From positions 1,052,163 to 1,116,162 of the forward strand of contig NZ_CP011514.1 in the NCBI RefSeq assembly GCF_001653795.1: a stretch of DNA of 64,000 nucleotides. The letters are read 5' to 3'. Both the position numbers and the translations under genes were made by a program. This document shows, piece after piece, positions 18,263-28,450 of the stretch; position 1 is the first letter of the stretch; the number at the start of each line of letters is the position of its first letter. The notes under the pieces were generated by a model, which saw nothing but the letters and a program-made list of their open reading frames with translations, had not been told where the DNA came from and searched no databases. Source of the stretch: Mitsuaria sp. 7. Lineage in GTDB: Bacteria > Pseudomonadota > Gammaproteobacteria > Burkholderiales > Burkholderiaceae_C.

Positions 18263-18748
18263 TCAGACGGCGGGCTTGCGGTGCACGGCGCCGGACGTGA
18301 CCGCGGATCCCTCGTCGTCGAGCGCCGTGCCGCCCGCGTCGATCGCCGCCAGAGTCGGCCAGGACTGCAGCAGGACGGTGGCGCCCTGCAGCAGCGCCGT
18401 CGCCGCCGCGGCGGTCAGCCCGCGCATCACCGCGGTGATGAAGCCGCTCCGCGGGTCGTCCGGTATCGATGGGGGCAGGTCGAAGCCGGTCGCCTGGCAG
18501 TTGGTGCACTCGAAGCGACCGGTGGCGGGATCGAACAGGATCTCGACCACGTGCCGGGACAGGGCGACCCGGGCGTACACCAGCGGTGCGCGTTGCCCGC
18601 GGCCCCGGACACGGATCCCGTGGTCCTCGGGCCACTCGGTCAGACCCATCAACAGGCGGATCAGCGACGGCAGGGCGGTCGGCAAGGCCGGGCCGCCGGC
18701 ATCGGCGGCGTTCGGTGGGATCTGGAAGGTCAACGTGCCGGGTTTCAT
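18263..18748 (-). CDS. Hypothetical protein
   Basis: I do not recognise this protein of about 161 residues. From ATG 18748 it begins MKPGTLTFQIPPNAADAGG. It has a FECTNCQATGFDLPPS segment with a CxxC pair that could bind metal, and an alanine-rich helix TAVMRGLTAAAATALLQG. There is no signal peptide. It lies alone between the DUF599 gene and pirin, all on the minus strand. Confidence 0.55.
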   Translation of the reverse strand: MKPGTLTFQIPPNAADAGGPALPTALPSLIRLLMGLTEWPEDHGIRVRGRGQRAPLVYARVALSRHVVEILFDPATGRFECTNCQATGFDLPPSIPDDPRSGFITAVMRGLTAAAATALLQGATVLLQSWPTLAAIDAGGTALDDEGSAVTSGAVHRKPAV

Positions 18749-18889
18749 CCGCAGTCTCCGTCCGGCGGCGGCCCGTCGCGGCATGCGACGGGTCCGTCCC
18801 GGAGTGAACCGCGAAGTGCCGGGCCTGGCCGGGCGGGTTCATGCCCGCCCGGGTCGGTCAGGTCGTCAGACCGGCAACCAGACCGGCCA

Positions 18890-19612
18890 TCAGACCGGCA
18901 GATCGAACACCAGCACCTCGGCGTCCTGGCCGGCCTCGACCGTCACGCCCGCTTCCCTGGCGAGCTGGAGCGCGTCGCCTGCGCCCAGCGCTTCGCCGTT
19001 CACGGTCGCCTGGCCGCGCACGACGTGCACGTAGGCGATGCGGTCCGCGGCCAGCGGCAGCTCGGCGCGTTCATCGCCGTTGAACAGTCCGGCGTACAGC
19101 CGCGCATCCTGGTGGATGGAGACCGAGTCCTGCGCGCCGTCCGGCGAGGCCACCAGGCGAAGCTTGCCGCGCTTGTCGGCGTCGGCGAAATGCTTCTGCT
19201 CGTAGCCCGGTTCCACGCCCTGGCGGTCCGGCATGATCCAGATCTGCAGGAAGTGGGTCTGGCCGTCCTTCGAGTGGTTGAACTCGCTGTGACGCACCCC
19301 CGTGCCGGCGCTCATGCGCTGCACGTCGCCCGGGCGGATCACGCCCGCGTTGGCGCCGCCCGGCGTGCCGTTGCCCATGCTGTCCTGGTGCGCCAGCTCG
19401 CCGCTCAGGACGTAGCTGATGATCTCCATGTCGCGGTGGCCGTGCGTGCCGAAGCCGGTGCCGCCGGCGATGCGGTCCTCGTTGATCACGCGCAGCGGGC
19501 CGAAGCCCATCCGGCGCGGGTTGTGATAGTCCGCGAACGAGAAGCTGTGGAAGCTCTTCAGCCAGCCGTGGTCGGCGTAGCCGCGATCCGAGGACTTGAT
19601 GACTTCACGCAT
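18890..19612 (-). CDS. Pirin-family bicupin protein
   Basis: A YhhW-type pirin of 240 residues with two cupin folds. The N-terminal cupin carries the metal-binding set H-x-H (GTHGHRDMEI), a later Glu, and HSEFNHS. The C-terminal cupin lacks metal ligands, as usual. Homologues act as quercetin dioxygenases in vitro; the natural role is unclear. It is divergent from a LysR regulator across 134 bases, so the regulator probably controls it. Confidence 0.9.
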   Translation of the reverse strand: MREVIKSSDRGYADHGWLKSFHSFSFADYHNPRRMGFGPLRVINEDRIAGGTGFGTHGHRDMEIISYVLSGELAHQDSMGNGTPGGANAGVIRPGDVQRMSAGTGVRHSEFNHSKDGQTHFLQIWIMPDRQGVEPGYEQKHFADADKRGKLRLVASPDGAQDSVSIHQDARLYAGLFNGDERAELPLAADRIAYVHVVRGQATVNGEALGAGDALQLAREAGVTVEAGQDAEVLVFDLPV

Positions 19613-19746
19613 GTTGATGCTCCTTCTGTGGCGGGCCCCCGATGTGGTGGAGAGGGCCTGCTGGTTGGCGATGGACTCACTGTAGGGACGCGGGCCTCTC
19701 CCGAGGGGGAGGGGGCTTGAAGCCAGCGTTCAAATAAGATGAAGGG

Positions 19747-20709
19747 ATGGCTCAACAAGACAAACGACGGGTGCTGACGCCGGAAGCGCTGGCGATGATG
19801 GACAGCATCGCGCGCAGCGGCAGCTTCGCCGCGGCGGCCCGGGAGATGGGGAAGGTGCCGTCGGCGCTGACCTACTCGGTGCGTCAGCTCGAGGACGCGC
19901 TGGACGTGCTGCTGTTCGACCGCAGTTCGCGTCAGGCGGTGCTGACGGCGGCGGGGCACGAGTTGCTCACCGAAGGGCGTCGGCTGCTGCAGGAAATGGA
20001 TGCGGTCGCCAACCGCGTCAAGCGCGTCGCGACGGGATGGGAGAGCGAACTCACCATCGCGTTCGACGACGCCATCGCACGGCGGGCGATCTTCGATCTG
20101 ATGGAGGCCTTCTACCTGCAGGCCGAGGACGGCAAGCCGCCGCCGACGCGTCTGAAGCTGCGCACCGAGGTGCTCGCCGGCACCTGGGAGGCGCTGATCT
20201 CGGGCCAGGCGGACCTGGCGATCGGCACCAGCGCGCAACCGCCCGGGAGTTCGGTCGTCTGCGAGGTGCTGGGGCCCATGGAGATGGTGTTCTGCGTCGC
20301 GCCGCATCACCCGCTGGCGGGATTCGAGGGGGTGTTGACCTCGGCCGACATCGCCCGGCACCGCATCGTCGCGGTGGCGGACACGGCGCGCAGCCTTGCG
20401 CCGATGACGGTCGGCGTGGTGCCGGGGCAGGAGGTGCTGACGGTGCCGTCCATGGCCATCAAGCTCGAGGCGATGCTGCGCGGCCTCGGCGTGGGCTCGC
20501 TACCGACACCCATGGTGCGGCGGCATGTGGACGCGGGGCGGCTCGTCCTGAAGGAGACCTTCCAGGGCAAGCGGATCGCGCCGATGCACTACGCGTGGCG
20601 CAACACCGGACATCGACCGGCCAAGGCGCTGGCGTGGTGGCTGGACCGGCTCAAGAGCGAGACCACGCGGCGCTCGTTGATCGAGCAGCATGAGGGCCTG
20701 CTGCTGTGA
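19747..20709 (+). CDS. LysR-family transcriptional regulator
   Basis: A 320-residue regulator with an N-terminal winged helix-turn-helix ([20 protein letters not shown] and [20 protein letters not shown]) and a C-terminal LysR-substrate domain. It faces the pirin gene, the classic layout for a LysR regulator and its target. Its TGA overlaps the GTG start of gluQ, so gluQ is translated from the same message. Confidence 0.92.
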   Translation: MAQQDKRRVLTPEALAMMDSIARSGSFAAAAREMGKVPSALTYSVRQLEDALDVLLFDRSSRQAVLTAAGHELLTEGRRLLQEMDAVANRVKRVATGWESELTIAFDDAIARRAIFDLMEAFYLQAEDGKPPPTRLKLRTEVLAGTWEALISGQADLAIGTSAQPPGSSVVCEVLGPMEMVFCVAPHHPLAGFEGVLTSADIARHRIVAVADTARSLAPMTVGVVPGQEVLTVPSMAIKLEAMLRGLGVGSLPTPMVRRHVDAGRLVLKETFQGKRIAPMHYAWRNTGHRPAKALAWWLDRLKSETTRRSLIEQHEGLLL

Positions 20710-21617
20710 CCCTGTCGGCGCGCGCTTATGTGGGTCGGTTCGCGCCATCGCCGACGGGGCCGCTGCATGAGGGGTCGCTGGTCGCGGCGCTGGCGAGCTG
20801 GCTCGATGCCCGGGCGCATGGCGGGCGCTGGTTGATCCGCATCGAGGACGTTGATCGCCCGCGCTGCCCGGCCGGCGCCGACGCCGTGGTGCTGTCGCAG
20901 CTCGCCCAGGTGCGGCTGCTGCCGGACGAGCCGCCGGTCTGGCAATCGAAGCGCGATGCGGCCTATCAGACCGCGCTGGATGGCTTGAAGGCATCGGGGT
21001 GGGCCTATCCCTGCGGATGCTCGCGCAAGGACATCGCGGAGGCGATCGCGGCCCAGGGCGGCCAACGCGAGCGGCATGGGGAACTCGTCTATCCGGGCAC
21101 CTGCCGGCATGGGCTGCACGGCAAGCCGGCGCGGGCGTGGCGGCTCAGGAGCACGTCTACCGTCGAGGGCGAAGCATCCCTGCGCATCGACTGGCGGGAT
21201 CGTCGGCTCGGCAGGCAGTCCCAGGACCTGACGGAAGAGGTCGGCGACTTCGTCCTCCTGCGCGCGGACGGGCTGTGGGCGTACCAGCTCGCCGTCGTCG
21301 TCGATGACGGCTGGCAGGGCATCACCGACGTGGTCCGCGGCGAGGACCTCGCCGACAACACGCCCCGGCAGATCCGGCTGCAGGAATTGCTCGGCCTGCC
21401 TGTTCCGCGTTATCTGCACACGCCGCTGGTGCTCGGCGAGAACGGCGAAAAGCTCTCCAAGCAGAACGGCGCCCAGGCCCTGGACCTGGGCAACCCGCTT
21501 GCCGCATTGCAGCGCGCCGGCACCCGGCTCGGACTGCCAGCGCTGGAGGCGCCGACGATGTCCGAGTGGCTCGCCAGCGCCGTGGCAGCGTGGGATGTAC
21601 GGCAGCGCGGGGCGTAA
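20706..21617 (+). CDS. gluQ: Glutamyl-Q tRNA(Asp) synthetase
   Basis: Truncated GluRS paralogue (YadB) that attaches glutamate to queuosine in tRNA-Asp. The 303 residues contain the [13 protein letters not shown] signature and a zinc site C103, C105, Y129 and C133 (YPCGCS...YPGTC). KLSKQ replaces the KMSKS loop. The anticodon-binding domain of true GluRS is absent, as in the family. The start is GTG 20706 overlapping the LysR stop. Confidence 0.93.
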   Translation: MTLSARAYVGRFAPSPTGPLHEGSLVAALASWLDARAHGGRWLIRIEDVDRPRCPAGADAVVLSQLAQVRLLPDEPPVWQSKRDAAYQTALDGLKASGWAYPCGCSRKDIAEAIAAQGGQRERHGELVYPGTCRHGLHGKPARAWRLRSTSTVEGEASLRIDWRDRRLGRQSQDLTEEVGDFVLLRADGLWAYQLAVVVDDGWQGITDVVRGEDLADNTPRQIRLQELLGLPVPRYLHTPLVLGENGEKLSKQNGAQALDLGNPLAALQRAGTRLGLPALEAPTMSEWLASAVAAWDVRQRGA

Positions 21618-21700
21618 GGACCTTCAGCCGCTGGCATGATCACGCTTTCGCTTTTGCTTTTCGGGACGCGGACCGGCGTCCCCCTTTCAAGGAAAACTCG

Positions 21701-22426
21701 ATGAAGACGACCGACAGCGGCCTGCAATACGACGACACCACCACCGGCACCGGCGCGACCGCGCGCGCCGGCCAGGACGTGCAGGTGCATTACACCGGCT
21801 GGCTGTTCAAGGATGGCGAGAAGGGCACGAAGTTCGACTCCAGCAAGGACCGCGGCGACCCGTTCGAGTTCGAACTCGACGGCGGCATGGTCATCAAGGG
21901 CTGGGATGAAGGCGTCCAGGGCATGCAGGTCGGCGGCACGCGCGTGCTCGTCATCCCGCCGCAGCTCGGCTACGGCGCACGCGGCGCGGGCGGCGTCATT
22001 CCGCCCAATGCGACGCTCCTCTTCGAAGTGGAACTGCTGGGCGTGTCCGGCGGCGCCGAAGCCATCGAACTGAACAAGCTGGCGACCACCGCCAGCGGCC
22101 TCCAGTTCGAGGACGTCAAGGAAGGCGAAGGCGCCGTCGCCGAAGCCGGCAAGCGCGTCACCGTCCACTACACCGGCTGGCTCTACAAGGACGGCCAGCG
22201 CGGCCGCAAGTTCGACTCGTCCAAGGATCGCCGCGATCCGTTCCGCTTCCACCTCGGCGCCGGCGAAGTCATCAAGGGATGGGATGAAGGCGTCCAAGGG
22301 ATGAAGGTCGGCGGCACCCGCTTCCTCGTCATCCCGTCGGAACTGGGCTACGGCGCCTACGGCGCCGGCGGCGTCATTCCGCCGCATGCGACGCTGCTGT
22401 TCGAAGTGGAACTGCTGGCCGTCTGA
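21701..22426 (+). CDS. Two-domain FKBP-type peptidyl-prolyl isomerase
   Basis: A 241-residue protein made of two full FKBP domains in tandem (about 1-115 and 122-241). Each has VHYTGWL, KFDSSKDR, VIKGWDEGVQGM, a LGYG segment, GAGGVIPP and a LLFEVELL ending. The usual bacterial homologue of this type has one domain of about 115 residues. The repeats are also alike in DNA, for example around 21890 and 22270, so the duplication is fairly recent. It has no signal peptide, so it is cytoplasmic. ATG 21701 follows AAGGAAA. A palindromic repeat carrying an insertion sequence starts 15 bases after the stop. Confidence 0.93.
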   Translation: MKTTDSGLQYDDTTTGTGATARAGQDVQVHYTGWLFKDGEKGTKFDSSKDRGDPFEFELDGGMVIKGWDEGVQGMQVGGTRVLVIPPQLGYGARGAGGVIPPNATLLFEVELLGVSGGAEAIELNKLATTASGLQFEDVKEGEGAVAEAGKRVTVHYTGWLYKDGQRGRKFDSSKDRRDPFRFHLGAGEVIKGWDEGVQGMKVGGTRFLVIPSELGYGAYGAGGVIPPHATLLFEVELLAV

Positions 22427-22455
22427 CCGCCCTTCTTGCTCCCTCTCCCGCTTGC

Positions 22456-23710
22456 TGTATGGACCGAGGACATGGGTGACAGGTGTGCCAGGACATGGGT
22501 AACAGGTCAGGTCCAGGTTAGTCAGCCTGGCACAGGTCAATCATGCGTACTTTTTGATGGCAGAAGAAGACATCGAAGCTGCCATCAAGATCCAGGTGAG
22601 GTCGTAGGGCTACAGGCTGGCCGATGAGGCCTCTGCCGACGCGGTAGGTGTTGCCTTTGAAGGCGATCCGTCCACCGTATCCGACCCGGCGCACGATGGC
22701 GCCATCGCCATATTCGACGGGCCGCAAAGAGCTTGGCATCGAGCGCGGGCTGGCCGCGTAGCGGCTGGCTGGCGTGTCCATGCCCAGCGCTTGATGCGGG
22801 CGCTTGGCGTTGTACAGATGCCGCCACTGGATGAAGTGGTGCTGGGCATCGTCCAGGTCCTTGAAGTGCCGACTGGCCAGCAACTCGGCTTTCAGGGTGC
22901 GATGGAATCGCTCGTCCTTGCCGTTGGTCTGAGGATGCATCGGTCGGCTGTGGCTCAACCGCACTCCCAAGCGAATCAGCCAGACGCCCAGCTCGGTGAG
23001 TGCTCCGCGCGTCGGCGAGCCCCAGGGCGGACCGTTGTCGGCGTTGATGCGCTCAGGCAGCCCATAGCGCTCAAAGGCGCGCTGCAGCACCGGCTGCACG
23101 GACTCTAGCCGCTCGTTACTCAGCGCTTGCAGCACGATGTTGAAGCGCGAGTGATCGTCCAGCACGGTCAGCGGATGGCAGCGCTCAGTGTCGGTGGCGA
23201 AGTGGCCCTTGAAGTCCATCTGCCACAGTGCATTGGGCGTCTCGTGCTCGAAGCGCTGCCATGCCGTCGCGGCCTGGCTTGCTGCCGGGTCGATCAGGCC
23301 GTTTCGGCGCAGCACCCAGTTGGCTGTGCTGGCTGCTACGTGCACACCATGATCGCGCGCCAGCACCTTCGCGATCTTGCGACCGCCCCAAGCAGAACAT
23401 TCGGCCCGCACTGCAAGCACCTGCGCCTGCAGCTGTTCGGGCGTACGAGTCGGCGAGGTGTGTGGTCGCCGAGATCGATCCTCGAGATCGTCTCGGCTGA
23501 GCCACTTGTAGCCTGTCTTGCGGCTGATCCCGCTGCGTCGACATAGCTCGCTGATATTGGCGCCAGGCTGTCGGGCCAGTCGAACAAATTCCTCTCGTTG
23601 ATCCTTCACGGTGTCTTGGCTCCAGGGCAACTTCGTCCTCCCGCTGACTAGGCGGGAAAAGTGTCACCCATGTCCTGGCACGCCTGTTACCTATGTCCTC
23701 GGTCCATACA
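22456..23710 (-). mobile_element. Complete IS481-family insertion sequence
   Basis: A 1255-base element with ends TGTATGGACC and GGTCCATACA, matching the 5'-TGT...ACA-3' ends of IS481. The terminal inverted repeats span 49 bases (22456-22504 and 23662-23710) with four mismatches. Each contains a duplicated GGACATGGGT motif, likely transposase binding sites. Flanking GCTTGC (22450-22455 and 23711-23716) is a six-base target duplication. One intact transposase is carried on the minus strand. Confidence 0.92.
22518..23630 (-). CDS. IS481-family transposase
   Basis: A 370-residue DDE transposase. The N-terminal helix-turn-helix (ANISELCRRSGISRKTGYKW) is followed by an rve/integrase core. The acidic triad is visible in WQMDFKGH, NADNGPPWGS and TNGKDERFHRTLKAE. 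The C-terminal tail is a beta-rich domain typical of IS481. The TTG start at 23630 (MPWSQD) fits the family. The frame is intact, so the element may be active. Confidence 0.92.
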   Translation of the reverse strand: MPWSQDTVKDQREEFVRLARQPGANISELCRRSGISRKTGYKWLSRDDLEDRSRRPHTSPTRTPEQLQAQVLAVRAECSAWGGRKIAKVLARDHGVHVAASTANWVLRRNGLIDPAASQAATAWQRFEHETPNALWQMDFKGHFATDTERCHPLTVLDDHSRFNIVLQALSNERLESVQPVLQRAFERYGLPERINADNGPPWGSPTRGALTELGVWLIRLGVRLSHSRPMHPQTNGKDERFHRTLKAELLASRHFKDLDDAQHHFIQWRHLYNAKRPHQALGMDTPASRYAASPRSMPSSLRPVEYGDGAIVRRVGYGGRIAFKGNTYRVGRGLIGQPVALRPHLDLDGSFDVFFCHQKVRMIDLCQAD

Positions 23711-23785
23711 GCTTGCGGGAGAGGGCAGGGGTGAGGGCCAGCGGCAGTGGCAGTGCTGAAGCCCGGCGTGTTCCGCTTCAGCGCT

Positions 23786-24853
23786 TCACCGCCGGATCAA
23801 CGCGAGGATCTCCTCCGCCGCGCGGCGGGTCTCCTCGGCGCCGCCATCGATCAGGCTGATGCGCGACGCGTTGACCAACCCTGGGAAGTGGTTGGTCAGC
23901 GAGCGTTCATACCCCGGGTCGTAGTGATCCCGCATGAGTTCCCCGAAGACTTCGGCCCACTGCCCGTCCAGGGCCAGGGCTTGCCAGCGCCCCACGCGCT
24001 CGCGTCCCCGCAGCGCGACCAATCCGCCGATGAGTGAATTGAACGTCTGGGGATGGTCCTTGAAGTGGGCGTAGTCCTCGAGCAGGAGCTGGACGCGTCC
24101 GGCCTCGGCCATGTCGATCCAGACGCATCGCCCGTGCTGCCTCAATCGCAGATGAAGGGCTTCGGGCAACTGCACGCCGCCGATCTTGCGGCTCTCGCTT
24201 TCGACGAACACGGGCCTGGACGGATCGAGCTTGACGAGGGCCTGCCACAACGCCGTATCGAAGGCTTTCTGGCTGGGCTGCGGCTGATCGGGCAGGGCGC
24301 CGAGCACGGAGCCCCGGTGACGCGCGAGTGCCTCCAGGTCCAGGACCTGCGCGCCCGCGGCGGCGAGCGCCTGCAGCAGCCGCGTCTTGCCCGAGCCCGT
24401 GCGCCCGCACAGCACGACAAAATTGAAGCGCGCCGGCTGCTCCGCCAAGGTCTTGATCACCTCGCCGCGAAAGGCCTTGTAGCCGCCCACCAGCTGCAGC
24501 GACTTGAACCCGATCTGGTTGAGGAACCAGTTCATCGCCCCGGACCGCTGGCCTCCGCGCCAGCAGTAGACGAGGGGCCGCCAATGCTTCTGCATCAACG
24601 GCCGGTTGGCATCGAGGTGGTTGGCGATGTTGCGCGCCACGATCGCCGCGCCGAGCTTGCGCGCCTCCAGCGGATCCTGCCGGTAGAGCGTGCCGACGAT
24701 GCGCCGCTCGTCGTTGTCGAGCACGGGCCAGTTCAGCGCGCCCGGCAGGTGGTCCTCCTCGAACTCCCCGGGCGAACGCACGTCGATCACGGTGCTGAAC
24801 CCGTCGAGTCGGGCGAAGGCCTCGGCCGACGGGATCACGTGGTATTGGCTCAT
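23786..24853 (-). CDS. mnmH: tRNA 2-selenouridine synthase
   Basis: SelU/MnmH converts 2-thiouridine to 2-selenouridine at the wobble position of certain tRNAs, using selenophosphate through a geranylated intermediate. The 355 residues have an N-terminal rhodanese domain with catalytic Cys97 (VYCWRGGQRSGAM) and a P-loop GRTGSGKT at 150-157. It starts four bases after the glnD stop, so it is the last gene of map-glnD-mnmH. selD is not in the window but would be required. Confidence 0.95.
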   Translation of the reverse strand: MSQYHVIPSAEAFARLDGFSTVIDVRSPGEFEEDHLPGALNWPVLDNDERRIVGTLYRQDPLEARKLGAAIVARNIANHLDANRPLMQKHWRPLVYCWRGGQRSGAMNWFLNQIGFKSLQLVGGYKAFRGEVIKTLAEQPARFNFVVLCGRTGSGKTRLLQALAAAGAQVLDLEALARHRGSVLGALPDQPQPSQKAFDTALWQALVKLDPSRPVFVESESRKIGGVQLPEALHLRLRQHGRCVWIDMAEAGRVQLLLEDYAHFKDHPQTFNSLIGGLVALRGRERVGRWQALALDGQWAEVFGELMRDHYDPGYERSLTNHFPGLVNASRISLIDGGAEETRRAAEEILALIRR

Positions 24854-24857
24854 CGCC

Positions 24858-27524
24858 TCACTGCACCGCGAGCGCGTCCAGCAATTCGGTTTCGATCTGG
24901 AGCTGCATGCGGCTCTGCTGCAGCGCTGCGCCGTCGAGGAGGAACGTGTCTTCGACGCGTTCGCCGAGGGTCGAGACCTTCGCGAGCTGGAGGTTGATGC
25001 CATGCCGCGCCAGCACGCGCGCGATGGCGTACAGCAGGCCCGCGCGGTCGGTGGCGCTGACGGACAGCAGCCAGCGTTGCGCGCGTTCATCGGGCCTGAG
25101 CGCGATGCGCGGGGTGAAGGGGAAGCTCTTCACGCGCCGCGAGAGCCGGCCTTTGCGGGGCTCGGGCAGCGGCCCCTGGGCCACGAGCGCCTGGCCGAGC
25201 TTGGATTCGACCAGCGCCGTCAGATCGCGGTGGTGCAGGTCGAGTTCCGGCGCGATGACCTGGAAGGTATCCAGCGCATAGCCGGTGCGCGTCGTGTGCA
25301 CCTTGGCGTCCAGGATGTTGAAGCCCGCGCCGTCGAAGTAGCCGCAGATCCGTGCGAACAGGTCCTGCAGGTCCTTCGCGTACACCAGCACCTGCAGGCC
25401 TTCGCCGACCGGCGACGGCCGCGCGTGCACCACGGGCACGGTGCTGTCGACGTGCCGCCACAGCGCCCGCGCATGCCAGGCCAGGTCGGGCGCGTCATGG
25501 CGCGCGAAGTAGCTCAGGTCCAGCGTCTTCCACAGCGCGTCCTCGGTGCCGGGCAACTGCGCCTTCAGCGCGAGTTCCTGCCGAGCTTCCTGCTTGCGCG
25601 TCTCGATCTCCGCGGCCATGTTCAGCTTCGCGCCGCCCAGCGCGCGCAGCGTCAGCCGGTAGAGGTCCTCGAGCAGCTTGCCCTTCCAGGCGTTCCAGAC
25701 CTTGGGCCCGGTCCCGCGGATGTCGGCCACCGTCAGCAGGTAGAGCGCCGTCAGCGTGCGCTCGTCCTTGACGAGTCGCGCGAAGTGCTGGATGACCTCC
25801 GGATCCGACAGGTCCTCCTTCTGCGCGACGCGCGACATCGTCAGGTGATGCTCGACGAGGAACACGACCAGCGCCGCGTCCGCCTTCGGCAGCCCGTGTG
25901 CGCGGCAGAAGCGCCTGGCCTCCGCCGCGCCGAGGTCGGAGTGATCCCCGCCGCGTCCCTTGGCGATGTCGTGGAACAGCGCCGCGACGTACAGCGCCGA
26001 CGGCCGGTCGAACTGCGCCGCCAGCTGCGAGCAGAACGGGTACTCGTGCGTGTGCTCGGGGATGAAGAAGCGCCGGATGTTGCGCAGCACCATCAGGATG
26101 TGCTGGTCCACCGTGTAGACGTGGAACAGGTCGTGCTGCATCTGCCCGACGATGCGCCGGAACACCCACAGGTAGCGCCCCAGCACCGAGGTCTGGTTCA
26201 TCAACCGGAACGCGTGCGTCTGGCCCTGCGGCTCTTCCAGGATGCGCATGAACATCGCGCGGTTGGCCGGATCGCGCCGGAAGGCGCTGTTCATCAGCCC
26301 GCGCGCGTTGTAGAGCGCGCGCAGTGTCTTCGCCGACAGCCCCTTGATGCCGGGCGTCTGCTGGTAGATCAGGAAGGTCTCGAGGATCGCGTGCGGCTCG
26401 CGTTCGTAGAGATCGTCGGTCGCGATCTCCAGCATGCCGCTGCGCTCCAGGAAGCGCTCGTCCACCGGTCGCAGCTCGTTGCCGAGGGTGCCGTTGATCT
26501 GTTCTTCCAGGTTCAGCAGCGTGATCTGGTTGAGCTGGGTGACCGCCTTGGCCGCCCAGTAGTAGCGGCGCATCAGCTTCTCGGACGCCCGCAGCGAGCG
26601 CGTCGACTCGTAGCCGAAACGTTCCGCCACCGAGGTCTGCAGGTCGAAGACCAGCCGGTCTTCGCGCCGCCTCGCCGCCAGGTGCAGCTGGCAGCGGATG
26701 CTCTTGAGGACGCCTTCGTTGCGCTGGAGCTGGCGCGCCTCGAAGGGCGTGATCAATCCTTTCGCGGCCAGCTGGGGCCAGGTCTTGCCCAGGCCCGCGC
26801 CACGCGCGATCCAGATCAGCACCTGAAGGTCGCGCAGGCCGCCGGGGCTTTCCTTGATGTTGGGTTCGAGCGCGTAGGGCGTCTCTTCGTACTTCGTGTG
26901 GCGCTGGCGCATCTCCAGCGTCTTGGCGCGCATGAACGCGCGCGCATCGACGGCCGCGCAGAAGGCCTGGTCGAAGCGCTTCACCAGCGGCTTGGCGCCC
27001 GCCAGCCAGCGCGACTCCAGGAGCGCGGTCTGGATGGTGACGTCGCCCGCGGCCTCGTCCAGGCATTCCTTGACCGAGCGCACCGAGGATCCGATCTCCA
27101 GCCCGATGTCCCAGCAGGCGGTGATGAAGGCCTCGATCGCGTGCTTGAGCGGGCCGGGCTGATCGGGCGTGACGCCGTCCGGCAAGGCGTCGGGCAGCAG
27201 CAGCAGGACGTCGACGTCCGAATGCGGGAACAGCTCGCCGCGTCCGTAGCCGCCGACCGCGACCAGGGCGGCTTCGGGCGCCGCCGCGGCGATGCCCGAT
27301 TGCGTCCACAGGGCCTGCAGCGTGCCGTCGACGTGCCTGGCCAGCTTCCGCATCAGGCGCGCCGCCGCGGACACGCTGGCCTTGGCGGACGCGAAGTCGT
27401 CCAGCAGCGCCTGCTTGCCGGCCTTGAAGTGCTGGCGCAGCTCGGCGACCGTGGGGATCGGGGGCAGTGTGTCCGGCGAGCCTTCCGACGGCCCGCCGAC
27501 CTCGCCGGGCGTCCTGGCGTTCAT
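24858..27524 (-). CDS. glnD: Bifunctional uridylyltransferase/uridylyl-removing enzyme GlnD
   Basis: Nitrogen sensor that uridylylates PII when glutamine is low and deuridylylates it when high. The 888 residues show the nucleotidyltransferase motif [20 protein letters not shown], a central HD domain ([17 protein letters not shown]) and two C-terminal ACT domains ending in the [19 protein letters not shown] block. It starts 16 bases after the map stop. The order map-glnD is conserved in many Proteobacteria. Confidence 0.97.
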   Translation of the reverse strand: MNARTPGEVGGPSEGSPDTLPPIPTVAELRQHFKAGKQALLDDFASAKASVSAAARLMRKLARHVDGTLQALWTQSGIAAAAPEAALVAVGGYGRGELFPHSDVDVLLLLPDALPDGVTPDQPGPLKHAIEAFITACWDIGLEIGSSVRSVKECLDEAAGDVTIQTALLESRWLAGAKPLVKRFDQAFCAAVDARAFMRAKTLEMRQRHTKYEETPYALEPNIKESPGGLRDLQVLIWIARGAGLGKTWPQLAAKGLITPFEARQLQRNEGVLKSIRCQLHLAARRREDRLVFDLQTSVAERFGYESTRSLRASEKLMRRYYWAAKAVTQLNQITLLNLEEQINGTLGNELRPVDERFLERSGMLEIATDDLYEREPHAILETFLIYQQTPGIKGLSAKTLRALYNARGLMNSAFRRDPANRAMFMRILEEPQGQTHAFRLMNQTSVLGRYLWVFRRIVGQMQHDLFHVYTVDQHILMVLRNIRRFFIPEHTHEYPFCSQLAAQFDRPSALYVAALFHDIAKGRGGDHSDLGAAEARRFCRAHGLPKADAALVVFLVEHHLTMSRVAQKEDLSDPEVIQHFARLVKDERTLTALYLLTVADIRGTGPKVWNAWKGKLLEDLYRLTLRALGGAKLNMAAEIETRKQEARQELALKAQLPGTEDALWKTLDLSYFARHDAPDLAWHARALWRHVDSTVPVVHARPSPVGEGLQVLVYAKDLQDLFARICGYFDGAGFNILDAKVHTTRTGYALDTFQVIAPELDLHHRDLTALVESKLGQALVAQGPLPEPRKGRLSRRVKSFPFTPRIALRPDERAQRWLLSVSATDRAGLLYAIARVLARHGINLQLAKVSTLGERVEDTFLLDGAALQQSRMQLQIETELLDALAVQ

Positions 27525-27540
27525 GGGCGGCCCGCGCGGA

Positions 27541-28359
27541 TCAGGCCGGGACGGCCTGGGGCAGCACGAAGGCCGGCGGCGGCGGCGTGCCGGCCGACTG
27601 CGTCAGGATCTCGTAGCCGGTGTCGGTGACCAGGATGGTGTGTTCCCACTGCGCCGACAGCGAGCGGTCCTTGGTCACGATGGTCCAGCCGTCGCTCATT
27701 TCCTTGATCTCGCGGCGGCCGGCGTTGATCATCGGCTCGATCGTGAAGATCATGCCCGGCACCAGTTCCTCCAGTGTGCCCGGGCGGCCGTAATGGACCA
27801 CCTGCGGCGCCTCGTGGAAGACCTGTCCGATGCCGTGGCCGCAGTACTCGCGCACGACGCTGAAGCCCTCGTTCTCGGCGAAGGTCTGGATGGCATGGCC
27901 GACGTCGCCCAGGCGCGCGCCCGGCTTGACCTTCTGGATGCCCTTCCACATCGCCTCGTACGTGAAGGCGCACAGCCGCTTGGCCGCGATCGAGCCCTCG
28001 CCGACGACGAACATCCGGCTCGTGTCCCCGTGCCAGCCATCCTTGATGACGGTGACGTCGATGTTCACGATGTCGCCGTTCTTCAGCGGCCGGTCGTTGG
28101 GGATGCCGTGGCAGACCTGGTGGTTGATCGATGTGCAGATCGACTTGGGGTAGGGCGTGTAGCCCGGCGGCTGGTAGTTCAGCGGGGCGGGGATGCCCTG
28201 CTGGACGTTCACGATGTAGTCGTGGGCCAGCTTGTCGAGGTGCTCGGTCGTGACGCCCGGCTTGACGTGCGGGGTCAGCATGTCCAGCACCTCGGACGCC
28301 AGGCGGCCGGCGATGCGCATGGCGTCGATGTCGGCGCCGGTCTTGATCGTGATGGTCAT
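27541..28359 (-). CDS. map: Type I methionine aminopeptidase
   Basis: Removes the initiator methionine from nascent proteins. The five metal ligands of the pita-bread fold are visible: Asp in VNIDVTV, Asp in HGDTSRM, His in [11 protein letters not shown], Glu in FTIEPM and Glu in QWEHTILVT. The substrate His lies in [10 protein letters not shown]. The length is about 272 residues. ATG 28359 is chosen over GTG 28365, which would add only two residues. It is first in the map-glnD-mnmH unit; the rpsB-tsf pair often found beside map is absent. Confidence 0.96.
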   Translation of the reverse strand: MTITIKTGADIDAMRIAGRLASEVLDMLTPHVKPGVTTEHLDKLAHDYIVNVQQGIPAPLNYQPPGYTPYPKSICTSINHQVCHGIPNDRPLKNGDIVNIDVTVIKDGWHGDTSRMFVVGEGSIAAKRLCAFTYEAMWKGIQKVKPGARLGDVGHAIQTFAENEGFSVVREYCGHGIGQVFHEAPQVVHYGRPGTLEELVPGMIFTIEPMINAGRREIKEMSDGWTIVTKDRSLSAQWEHTILVTDTGYEILTQSAGTPPPPAFVLPQAVPA

Positions 28360-28381
28360 ATGCACCGCATTTTAGGCGCTT

Positions 28382-28438
28382 GGCCATCCCCGCGCAGGGG
28401 GATGCGTTCCCCCTCCCGAGGGAACGCTTCGGATGGCC
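28382..28438. repeat. Nested palindrome between uppP and map
   Basis: Outer arms GGCCATCC (28382-28389) and GGATGGCC (28431-28438) enclose arms GCGTTCCC (28404-28411) and GGGAACGC (28420-28427) and a CCCC/GGGG stem. It forms a multi-hairpin element, either a terminator after uppP or a dispersed repeat. Confidence 0.6.
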
Positions 28439-28450
28439 CCCAGAGGGAGG

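Larger units (their letters stand above)
22441..23725. repeat. Palindromic repeat interrupted by the insertion sequence
   Basis: The left half CCCTCTCCCGCTTGC (22441-22455) and right half GCTTGCGGGAGAGGG (23711-23725) rejoin into a 24-base palindrome once the element and one copy of GCTTGC are removed. An almost identical intact copy lies at 29567-29590. It is of the REP type common in Proteobacteria. Confidence 0.8.
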
